From the IMG/VR virus record IMGVR_UViG_3300025121_000066, positions 1 through 54,276 of that record: a stretch of DNA of 54,276 nt. One strand, 5' to 3'. Each line of letters opens with the position of its first letter. The first letter of the stretch is position 1. Shown here piece after piece: positions 30,876-36,033 of this stretch. Below the pieces are notes generated by a model. It was not told the origin of the DNA. It did not search any database and was given only the letters and a program-made list of their open reading frames with translations. Both the position numbers and the translations under genes were made by a program. This DNA comes from a virus.

Positions 30876-31148
30876 TTATTCCGGTTTATTAACTTTTATA
30901 AATGTTTTACATTTTTTAGGTATTACAAATGCATTAAATTTTTTACCATCACCTTCAAATGGTTGAAATCGTAATGCCATTCCAAATGACCAATTATCTA
31001 AACCTAATGGTATAGCATAATCACCAAAATATACAGCTTGTGATTCATCTACGTATTTTCCACCACTTTCTTTACAATTACATAATCTAAATCCATCTGA
31101 ATATATTCTAAATATATCATGACATTTTTTACAATATATTAATTTCAT
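30876..31148 (-). CDS. Zn-ribbon protein, 90 aa
   Basis: 'YCKKCHDIFRIYSDGFRLCNC' region (5-25) gives four cysteines for a zinc ribbon; the rest, 'AVYFGDYAIPLGLDNWSFGMALR', is compact and beta-rich. Small proteins of this build occur in phages and bacteria but I cannot name the family. Promoter TTTG ends only five bases before the ATG, so its mRNA may be leaderless. Confidence 0.78.
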   Translation of the reverse strand: MKLIYCKKCHDIFRIYSDGFRLCNCKESGGKYVDESQAVYFGDYAIPLGLDNWSFGMALRFQPFEGDGKKFNAFVIPKKCKTFIKVNKPE

Positions 31149-31152
31149 AATA

Positions 31153-31183
31153 CAAAGATACTATATTAATAACTTAATTACAA
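31153..31183 (-). promoter_or_regulatory. Host-type promoter (minus)
   Basis: On the minus strand TTG (31183-31181), 20-nt spacer, TATCTTTG (31160-31153), just five bases before the ATG at 31148. Confidence 0.75.
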
Positions 31184-31215
31184 ATTTATTTTTAAATGTT
31201 TACTTATATAGAATC

Positions 31216-31248
31216 AATTACATAGTAAAATAACTTCATTGTACCCTG
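31216..31248 (-). repeat. Repeated tRNA trailer sequence (also at 34640-34669)
   Basis: 'TTACATAGTAAxAxAACTTCxTTGTACCCT' occurs at the 3' end of tRNA-Leu here and of the Arg tRNA at 34664. It suggests that tRNA units were duplicated together with their 3' flanks. Confidence 0.6.
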
Positions 31249-31327
31249 AGTGGGATTTGAACCCACATAGTATATTTCAACTGCCAGTTCCTAAAACTGG
31301 TGCGTCTGCCGATTCCGCCACCAGGGC
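31242..31327 (-). tRNA. tRNA-Leu (TAG)
   Basis: Class II cloverleaf: acceptor GCCCTGG/TCAGGGT, D-arm GCGGAATCGGCAGACGC, anticodon stem CCAGT/ACTGG with loop TTTAGGA, variable arm, T-arm and discriminator A. CCA is not encoded. Confidence 0.9.
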
Positions 31328-31355
31328 ATTCATTTGTTATATTGTAACTTTGTTG

Positions 31356-31435
31356 TACCCAAGGTGGGACTTGAACCCACATACCTTTCGGCACTGGTTT
31401 CTTAGGCCAGCATGTCTGCGTTCCATCACTCGGGC
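31356..31435 (-). tRNA. tRNA-Leu-like (AAG), imperfect anticodon stem
   Basis: Acceptor GCCCGAG/CTTGGGT, Leu-type D-arm and short variable arm (GCC/GGT). The loop CTAAGAA gives anticodon AAG, but the first stem pair beneath the loop is C-A, so the arm is weak. It may be functional or decaying. Confidence 0.75.
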
Positions 31436-31437
31436 AT

Positions 31438-31653
31438 TTATTTTATATTATAATCTCCCCACCATTTATGAACTGCATTGTAAGGAACTACATCTGCTTT
31501 TTGTCCTTCTTTTGGTTCATCGTAAAATTTTAAACACCAATATCCACTCTTATGTACTATATAAAATGTTACCCTATCATATGCATCATATTCTGTATAA
31601 CAATAATCGTCTGATACATGTCTTACACTTTTCCCATTTTTATATTTTGTCAT
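31438..31653 (-). CDS. Hypothetical protein, 71 aa
   Basis: Aromatic-rich, soluble, unrecognised. Start chosen at 31653, 17 nt after a good host-type promoter; upstream in-frame codons would lie in the promoter. It lies between tRNA genes. Confidence 0.7.
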   Translation of the reverse strand: MTKYKNGKSVRHVSDDYCYTEYDAYDRVTFYIVHKSGYWCLKFYDEPKEGQKADVVPYNAVHKWWGDYNIK

Positions 31654-31669
31654 AATTTCTAATTTTACA

Positions 31670-31700
31670 CAAAAATACAAAAAATTATTGAATTATACAA
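31670..31700 (-). promoter_or_regulatory. Host-type promoter (minus)
   Basis: On the minus strand TTG (31700-31698), 20-nt spacer, TATTTTTG (31677-31670), upstream of the 71-aa gene and possibly of the two Leu tRNAs. Confidence 0.72.
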
Positions 31701-31742
31701 AATAAAGAACACAATATATTAAGGTATATTGTGTTCTTATTG

Positions 31743-31817
31743 AGCATCGTGTCGGGTTCAAACCGACCCTATTCTGCGGTGGAAGCGCAGTGCCATAATC
31801 AACTAGGCGAACGATGC
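31743..31817 (-). tRNA. tRNA-Gly (TCC)
   Basis: Acceptor GCATCGT/ACGATGC with discriminator U, D-arm, anticodon stem CTGCG/CGCAG with loop CTTCCAC. A normal class I tRNA. Its 5' 15 bases overlap the end of the HNH endonuclease gene. Confidence 0.9.
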
Positions 31818-32522
31818 ATTATATTCTTGTATTAAATTTTCATATGTTAATTTCTTTAATTGATTTCTATATCTTTGTCTTTCACTTCTACCATTTCCAT
31901 TATTTAAAGATCCAAATGTTTTTGTTAATGAATGACAACTAGGACACAATAAATCTAAATTTTCTTCTAAATTATTTTTACTATTTCCATCTTTATGTTC
32001 AACTTGTAAAGGAATTTTATTTGTATAAGGATTTATTTTATTCCATCCACATTCAGTACATTTGCTATTATATTTTTTAAATAAATATTTTCTTATATAT
32101 GTAGATAATCCACTTCCAGATATTCCATTTTCTTCACCATTTTTCCACCTTTTTATATATTCATTATATTCATAATCACATTGACATTTATCACTACAAT
32201 ATTTTTTTTGTCTTCCTTCTAAATTTTTATCACAACATACACAATTTTTAATTTTCTTTTTTTTCTTTTTATTATTAAAAGATGCTGAACAACTTTTACT
32301 ACAAAATTTTCTTTCGTCTCTATCACTTATAATTTCTGTTTGGCAATTTAAACAAAAAAATATTTTAGTTTCTTTATAATCACTACTTTTTATTCCTAAT
32401 CTAAAACACTTTGATCTAATTGATTGATTTGTAGTTTCAAATATATTAGCAATTTCATCATAAGTATAACCATTTGTAATATATTGAATTAATTCTTTTA
32501 TACTTTCTTCTGTCCATTTCAT
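31803..32522 (-). CDS. HNH homing endonuclease
   Basis: 239 aa. N-terminal helix-turn-helix ('WTEESIKELIQYITNG' and 'YTYDEIANIF', residues 3-30), two zinc knuckles ('CLNC...CSKSC', 'CVCCDKN...CSDKC'), then the HNH core with 'CTECG', 'QVEHKDGNSKNN' and 'LLCPSCH'. Start at 32522 follows TATATATA by 21 nt; the open frame further upstream runs through tRNAs and is not coding. Its stop lies inside tRNA-Gly, so it sits in the tRNA array like a mobile insert. Confidence 0.9.
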   Translation of the reverse strand: MKWTEESIKELIQYITNGYTYDEIANIFETTNQSIRSKCFRLGIKSSDYKETKIFFCLNCQTEIISDRDERKFCSKSCSASFNNKKKKKKIKNCVCCDKNLEGRQKKYCSDKCQCDYEYNEYIKRWKNGEENGISGSGLSTYIRKYLFKKYNSKCTECGWNKINPYTNKIPLQVEHKDGNSKNNLEENLDLLCPSCHSLTKTFGSLNNGNGRSERQRYRNQLKKLTYENLIQEYNASFA

Positions 32523-32542
32523 AATTTTATATCTTTTTTTAT

Positions 32543-32550
32543 TATATATA
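32543..32550 (-). promoter_or_regulatory. Putative late promoter (TATATATA)
   Basis: Core 21 nt before the HNH endonuclease start at 32522. Confidence 0.45.
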
Positions 32551-32583
32551 AAATTTGAGCGGTCTGTTTTTTTTAATTTTTTG

Positions 32584-32657
32584 AGCGAATGACGGGACTT
32601 GAACCCGCAAACCTTCTGCTTGGCAAGCAGACTATCTACCAATTGATATACATTCGC
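32584..32657 (-). tRNA. tRNA-Gly (GCC)
   Basis: Acceptor GCGAATG/CATTCGC, discriminator U, anticodon stem TCTGC/GCAGA with loop TTGCCAA, T-arm intact. Class I. Only six nucleotides separate it from the next tRNA. Confidence 0.92.
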
Positions 32658-32662
32658 GTTTG

Positions 32663-32753
32663 AGCAGGTAGTGAGATTCAAACTCACGTTGTAGGCATTA
32701 ATGCCATTTCTGGATTGGAAGTCCAGCGCCATCGACCACTAGGCGACACCTGC
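32663..32753 (-). tRNA. tRNA-Gly-type (TCC) with long variable arm
   Basis: 91 nt. Acceptor GCAGGTG/TACCTGC with G1-C72, C2-G71 and discriminator U, as in glycine tRNAs; anticodon stem CTGGA/TCCAG, loop CTTCCAA. But the D-arm (GCCTAGTGGTCGATGGC) and a variable arm GGCA-TTAA-TGCC are of the serine/leucine class II kind. It may be a Gly tRNA with an added arm, or a Ser-like tRNA reading a Gly codon. Confidence 0.8.
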
Positions 32754-32781
32754 AAAAATTTTAAAAAATGATTTAAATATT

Positions 32782-32842
32782 AGGGAAAATTATTATCGTC
32801 TTTAATTCCACATAGATTGCGATTCTACATGTATTTCCCTTT
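32782..32842 (-). ncRNA. tRNA-like mini-structure without D and T arms
   Basis: Minus-strand ends GGGAAA/TTTCCC form an outer stem and a second stem, GTAGA with TCTAT, surrounds the loop ATCGCAA. Neither D-arm nor T-arm is present in the ~60 nt. It lies in the tRNA array and could be a remnant tRNA or a spacer hairpin. Confidence 0.3.
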
Positions 32843-32892
32843 GTAAAGATTGAAATGAAAAATAGTAAACTATTAACATTAAATCATTTTTG

Positions 32893-32975
32893 TTGCGACG
32901 ACTGGTTTCGAACCAGCGGTACCCGAAGGATCTTGGATATGAGCCAAGTGCAATTGACCACTCTGCCACGTCGCA
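32893..32975 (-). tRNA. tRNA (CAT) with variable arm
   Basis: Acceptor TGCGACG/CGTCGCA with discriminator A, anticodon stem CTTGG/CCAAG with loop CTCATAT. CAT is a Met or, if modified to lysidine, Ile anticodon. Yet the D-arm and a 14-nt variable region with a CC-TTCG-GG hairpin are of class II kind. Identity uncertain. Confidence 0.8.
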
Positions 32976-32980
32976 ATATT

Positions 32981-33160
32981 AAAGTCTTTTTGTCCATTTT
33001 CAGTGAAATACCATTACGTTTTTGGATTGGTCCTGCCGTAACTTATGTATCTTTACAATAAACATCAACTGCTGAATCAGTCTATAATGATGTAGTTTTT
33101 CCTGGCTTTACAAGATTTCTAACTCTTACATTACTGTTTATCTTCAAGCAAAAAGACTTT
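32981..33160 (-). ncRNA. Putative structured RNA closed by a 12-bp stem
   Basis: AAAGTCTTTTTG (32981-32992) and CAAAAAGACTTT (33149-33160) are exact complements. Inside are ACATCA/TGATGT (33062-33067 with 33088-33093) continuing with ACTG/CAGT, and TTACG/CGTAA (33014-33018 with 33037-33041) holding GGA/TCC. No gene is predicted here. The strand is uncertain; minus is favoured by the neighbours. Class unknown. Confidence 0.5.
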
Positions 33161-33166
33161 GTGTTT

Positions 33167-33904
33167 TTAAATTATTTTTAAATCTTTTAATTCTTTTCTT
33201 TTCCATATAAGTAATGGTTCTTTAAATTGTGACCATTTACATTCATCTAAATCTGTTTGATATCCTTTAACTTCTAAATATGTATTCCAATCATGAATAT
33301 AAAAATCGGGACAATATGTTGATTTTTTATCTTTTAAATTAATATATTTAAATCTTTTTTTATTACGTTCCCATTTTACATTTATATTATCCAAATATTT
33401 AGCAACGCCTAATTCCCAACTACCATCTACTTTAATAATTCCTGCTATTGGGCTAGTATAATCATATTTAGGTGCTCTTCCACATTTTACTTCCCATCCA
33501 TTATCATATCTTTCTAATATTTTTTTTCGGATTTTTTTACATCTAATTTCTTCTTTTTCAGGTGTCGATCCTAATCCAGATGATGTAAATCCTCCTTTAC
33601 GACTACCTTCTATATATGATTCATATTTATCTGGTGAAAGAATGTCTTTCATTTTTTTACCTTTATTCCATCCTTGACCTTTTCCTATATTTAATCTTCT
33701 ACGTCTTGGTCCTCTACTATCACAACTATTTACATGTTTTTCTATAGATGATTTTATTTCAAAATTACATTTTGGACATATAAATATTTTTTTATTTTGT
33801 TTTTCCAAATCTGTTTTTGTTCCAAACCCATCACAATAATTTTCGTGATTAGATTTACCAGCTTTATTTTTAAATTCTTTATTACATTTGCTACAATTAT
33901 ACAT
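33167..33904 (-). CDS. Homing endonuclease, zinc fingers plus PD-(D/E)XK-type nuclease
   Basis: 245 aa. Two zinc fingers ('CSKCNKEFKNKAGKSNHENYC' region 4-24 and 'CPKCNFEI...HVNSC' 43-60), a basic linker, then a nuclease domain with 'YCPDFYI' and 'TYLEVKGYQ' (the D...ExK pattern), resembling F-CphI or I-Ssp6803I-like cyanobacterial and phage enzymes. It interrupts the tRNA array. TATATATA lies 20 nt upstream. Confidence 0.85.
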   Translation of the reverse strand: MYNCSKCNKEFKNKAGKSNHENYCDGFGTKTDLEKQNKKIFICPKCNFEIKSSIEKHVNSCDSRGPRRRRLNIGKGQGWNKGKKMKDILSPDKYESYIEGSRKGGFTSSGLGSTPEKEEIRCKKIRKKILERYDNGWEVKCGRAPKYDYTSPIAGIIKVDGSWELGVAKYLDNINVKWERNKKRFKYINLKDKKSTYCPDFYIHDWNTYLEVKGYQTDLDECKWSQFKEPLLIWKRKELKDLKII

Positions 33905-33923
33905 AATAACTATTATTTTTTAT

Positions 33924-33931
33924 TATATATA
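33924..33931 (-). promoter_or_regulatory. Putative late promoter (TATATATA)
   Basis: Core 20 nt before the endonuclease start at 33904. Confidence 0.45.
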
Positions 33932-33971
33932 AAAATCATACAGGTCTAAAATTACCACTTTAAATATACTG

Positions 33972-34056
33972 CGGAGGACAAGGGAATTGAACCCTCGGAT
34001 CGTGAGACCAGATATTTAGCAGATACCCGCAACTAACCAACATTTGCCTATCCTCC
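33972..34056 (-). tRNA. tRNA-Ser (GCT)
   Basis: Class II: acceptor GGAGGAT/GTCCTCC, discriminator G, anticodon stem GGTAT/ATATC with loop CTGCTAA, variable arm GGTC/GATC, T-arm GAGGG/CCCTT. Matches serine identity. Confidence 0.9.
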
Positions 34057-34073
34057 TTTTGTGTTTATAGTTG

Positions 34074-34153
34074 TGGAACTGGTGGGATTCGAACCCACGT
34101 TTTCGACCCTGCGTGCAAGGCAGGCGCTTACGGCCAAACTGAGCTACAGCCCC
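34074..34153 (-). tRNA. tRNA-Ala (TGC)
   Basis: Acceptor GGGGCTG/CAGTTCC with discriminator A, anticodon stem CCTGC/GCAGG with loop CTTGCAC, T-arm GTGGG/CCCAC. Long D-loop with GGCC. Class I. Confidence 0.9.
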
Positions 34154-34445
34154 AAAACTGCTACTTTTTTTAAAGGAAATCAACAAAACCATTTGTGGAA
34201 TGTTGCGGAATTTCATCGTCATGCCAATTGTCATAATACTATACAACCGTGAGGATTTTAATACCCCTTCACCCCATATTTTAAAGTGAAGGATAATATA
34301 ACTTCTTCATCAGAAATCATATTACCTATTTAGATAACCTAAGTTCGGTCTACACCTCAAACGATATCAAACCCCCTGTAGGTTAGGTAATTTATCGTAC
34401 TTAGTTAAAAATACCGTGAATATTTCTATGTTGTCTAATACTTCG
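34154..34445. other. Non-coding, structured spacer in the tRNA array
   Basis: About 290 nt with no convincing gene. Several stems can form, including CCTTCAC/GTGAAGG (34268-34296 region) and ATTACCTA/TAGGTAAT around 34319-34393 with a nested AACCTA/TAGGTT. It could be another non-coding RNA or tRNA remnants; class not recognised. Confidence 0.35.
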
Positions 34446-34518
34446 TACCTCGGGTGGAACTCGAATCCACAGTCGCAAGTTTAGAAAACTTGTGCTTTTT
34501 CCATTAAGCTACCAAGGC
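34446..34518 (-). tRNA. tRNA-Arg (TCT)
   Basis: Acceptor GCCTTGG/CCGAGGT (with G-U pairs), anticodon stem CAAGT/ACTTG with loop TTTCTAA, T-arm GTGGA/TCCAC, discriminator A. Confidence 0.9.
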
Positions 34519-34536
34519 ATTTTTGTGTTTTTAGAG

Positions 34537-34622
34537 AACCCCATGCGAGACTCGAACTCGCATGTCATTTCCAATTACTCGTTTAACGACACTGTTTAGA
34601 AGACTGTTGAGAATAATGGGGC
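34537..34622 (-). tRNA. tRNA-like element lacking a D-arm
   Basis: Acceptor GCCCCAT/ATGGGGT and T-arm GCGAG-TTCGAGT-CTCGC are clear. Between them an arm ACAGT/ACAGT (one A-A mismatch) with loop CTTCTAA suggests anticodon TCT, but only six nucleotides remain for a D-arm and a 28-nt variable region follows. It may be a defective tRNA, an interrupted tRNA or a tRNA mimic. Confidence 0.55.
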
Positions 34623-34639
34623 TTGTGTTTTTATTGTAC

Positions 34640-34669
34640 TTACATAGTAAGACAACTTCGTTGTACCCT
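34640..34669 (-). repeat. Repeated tRNA trailer sequence (also at 31216-31248)
   Basis: Second copy of the sequence found after tRNA-Leu at 31242. Confidence 0.6.
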
Positions 34670-34736
34670 TAACAAGATTCGAACTTGTACAAAAAATTTA
34701 GGAAATTAATATGCTTCTCCATTACATCATAAGGGC
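34664..34736 (-). tRNA. tRNA-Arg (CCT), weak anticodon stem
   Basis: Acceptor GCCCTTA/TAAGGGT, T-arm ACAAG/CTTGT, discriminator A; loop TTCCTAA gives CCT, but the two outer anticodon-stem pairs are T-T mismatches. Possibly decaying. Confidence 0.75.
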
Positions 34737-34742
34737 ATTTTG

Positions 34743-34815
34743 AACCCCCTATGAGATTTAAACTCATAACCTCTCGGGCCGTAACCGAGTGCTCCGTTCG
34801 TTAAGCTAAGGGGGC
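34743..34815 (-). tRNA. tRNA-Arg (ACG)
   Basis: Acceptor GCCCCCT/AGGGGGT, anticodon stem CTCGG/CCGAG with loop TTACGGC, T-arm ATGAG/CTCAT. Confidence 0.9.
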
Positions 34816-34847
34816 TTATGTTTTTCATAATTAATTTTATATTTTTG

Positions 34848-34921
34848 TCTAGGTGGCGGGCTACGATCCCACGACATCCACATCCCAAATGTGGCATTCT
34901 ACCTGGCTGAATTACACCTAG
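34848..34921 (-). tRNA. tRNA-Pro (TGG)
   Basis: Acceptor CTAGGTG/CACCTAG (C1-G72), discriminator A, D-arm ATTC/GAAT, anticodon stem CCACA/TGTGG with loop TTTGGGA, T-arm GTGGG/CCCGC. Confidence 0.9.
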
Positions 34922-34975
34922 AAAACACACAATACGTCAAAGAACTTTTCATTGATAAATCAATGAAACTTAATG

Positions 34976-35061
34976 CTGTCCAGGTAGGGTTCAAACCTAC
35001 AAATTCCTCACGGAACACCAGATCCAAAATCTGGCGCGTTTATCAATTCCGCCACTGGACA
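34976..35061 (-). tRNA. tRNA-Gln-type (TTG) with leucine-like body and long variable arm
   Basis: Acceptor TGTCCAG/CTGGACA (U1-A72) and discriminator G are glutamine identity features, anticodon stem CCAGA/TCTGG with loop TTTTGGA reads TTG. The D-arm (GCGGAATTGATAAACGC) and a variable arm (GTTCC/GGAAT) are those of a leucine tRNA. Looks like a Leu tRNA re-made for glutamine. Confidence 0.82.
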
Positions 35062-35079
35062 ATATTTTAAAGAACTAAT

Positions 35080-35095
35080 TGTTCCACGTGGAACA
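35080..35095. promoter_or_regulatory. parS-like palindrome, site 2
   Basis: TGTTCCACGTGGAACA, identical to site 1 at 25939-25954; flanks extend it to 18 bp. It lies in the spacer between two tRNA genes with no T-run, so it is not a terminator. Confidence 0.72.
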
Positions 35096-35099
35096 AGTT

Positions 35100-35174
35100 G
35101 GGTGATATGTGGGTTACGATCCCACTACCTTCTGCGCCACAAGCAGACACTCTACCGATTGAGCTAATACCACC
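35100..35174 (-). tRNA. tRNA-His (GTG)
   Basis: Acceptor GGTGGTA/TATCACC, discriminator C as in histidine tRNAs, anticodon stem TCTGC/GCAGA with loop TTGTGGC, T-arm GTGGG/CCCAC. The base before position 1 is not G in the gene. Confidence 0.9.
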
Positions 35175-35202
35175 ATTTATTTTAAAGAACGTTTATAAAA
35201 AC

Positions 35203-35233
35203 AAAAAACCCGAAACTTTTTTTGGTTCCGGGT
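35203..35233 (-). terminator. Terminator upstream of the tRNA array
   Basis: ACCCGGAAC/GTTTCGGGT on the minus strand (one G-U pair), followed by T6. It ends transcripts from the promoter at 35449-35479. Confidence 0.75.
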
Positions 35234-35269
35234 GTGTCTTATGGTTTTTTATATTTTATATGAAATTAA

Positions 35270-35371
35270 TCATGTTTTATATAACTGTTTCCAATTAGAC
35301 ACACCGCTTCTTCCTGCTGGACGACTGCCCTGTAGTTGATGCATTCTCATATGTCTATTTGTCATTGTCAT
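35270..35371 (-). CDS. Dedicated mini-gene, 33 aa
   Basis: Short basic protein with 'QGSRPAGRSGVSNWKQLYK'. Unlike other short frames it has its own perfect host-type promoter (35449-35479) and its own terminator (35203-35233). The GC content of the frame is higher than in its surroundings. It could instead be a small RNA of about 240 nt. Function unknown. Confidence 0.5.
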   Translation of the reverse strand: MTMTNRHMRMHQLQGSRPAGRSGVSNWKQLYKT

Positions 35372-35448
35372 AATTTATATTTTGTTATTTTATTATATAT
35401 ATTTAATTATTTAAGTCTATTTTTTCCATTTTGAAATATTTATAGGTA

Positions 35449-35479
35449 CAAAGATATATAAAGTTTATTTATTCTCCAA
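35449..35479 (-). promoter_or_regulatory. Host-type promoter (minus)
   Basis: On the minus strand TTG (35479-35477), 20-nt spacer, TATCTTTG (35456-35449). Drives the 33-aa mini-gene and, by readthrough, perhaps the tRNAs. Confidence 0.78.
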
Positions 35480-35773
35480 ATTTTTTCGTATATTTTTTTT
35501 TCTTTCATCAATTGTCAAATATGTTTTTTGTTCTACTTCCTTTATATCATCCTGGTTTTGCAATCTTTTATTTATATTAAAATTTAATATTTTATTTTTA
35601 ACATAATCTAAAATTTCGGTATCAGTATATTCTTTTAATACATATGAATCTATTGATAATTTTTTTTCAAAATATAAATATCGATGATTATAACCATCTA
35701 TAATTATATTATTCTTTTTTAAAAGTTTATATATCTTCCTTGTTGAAGTTAATGAATAATCTATATCGGACAT
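35465..35773 (-). CDS. Hypothetical protein, 102 aa, paralogue of 36334-36941
   Basis: N-terminal half ('YKLLKKNNIIIDGYNHRYLYF', 'LKEYTDTEILDYVKN') and end ('YLTIDERKKNIRKNLENK') match the gene at 36334-36941, which has an additional middle domain. Helical and charged; unrecognised. Its 3' end overlaps a promoter. Confidence 0.78.
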   Translation of the reverse strand: MSDIDYSLTSTRKIYKLLKKNNIIIDGYNHRYLYFEKKLSIDSYVLKEYTDTEILDYVKNKILNFNINKRLQNQDDIKEVEQKTYLTIDERKKNIRKNLENK

Positions 35774-35782
35774 AATTAATAA

Positions 35783-36019
35783 TTAAAAAATATGACCACA
35801 TACAATATTAAAATTCTCATCTACTTCAATTTCAATATTAGCAAATTCGCCATATTGGAATTTTTTTTGTACTACTTCTGTATAGAATTTATCAGAAAGT
35901 TCATCTTCATCTAAGCCTGGATGTTCTTTTTCAAATTTATCCCATAATAATTCATGAGCTAATTCCATCCAACCATCAGAAGCTTTAATTGATTCTATTT
36001 TAATTTTTGCTGTTTTCAT
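35783..36019 (-). CDS. Hypothetical protein, 78 aa
   Basis: Acidic; 'WMELAHELLWDKFEKEHPGLDEDELSDKFYTEV' region forms two helices, followed by a beta pair ('ANIEIEVDENFNIVCGHI'). Unrecognised; 9 nt separate it from the next gene. Confidence 0.72.
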   Translation of the reverse strand: MKTAKIKIESIKASDGWMELAHELLWDKFEKEHPGLDEDELSDKFYTEVVQKKFQYGEFANIEIEVDENFNIVCGHIF

Positions 36020-36033
36020 TATTTTTAATATTG

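Noticed and set aside
31239-31655. Plus-strand reading frame with 'EWDLNPHS...PKTGASADSATRA' text
   Set aside because: This text is a translation of antisense tRNA-Leu genes, a familiar false gene.
32855-33061. Plus-strand frame over tRNA-CAT
   Set aside because: The 'DDWFRTSGTRR' text is antisense tRNA; the rest crosses the structured RNA.
34061-34252. Plus-strand frame with 'ELVGFEPTFSTLRARQALTAKLSYSP'-type text
   Set aside because: It is the antisense of tRNA-Ala, not a gene.
34727-34930. Minus-strand frame through tRNA-Pro and tRNA-Arg
   Set aside because: It consists of tRNA sequence.
35098-35298. Plus-strand frame over tRNA-His and the terminator
   Set aside because: Composed of antisense tRNA and terminator sequence.
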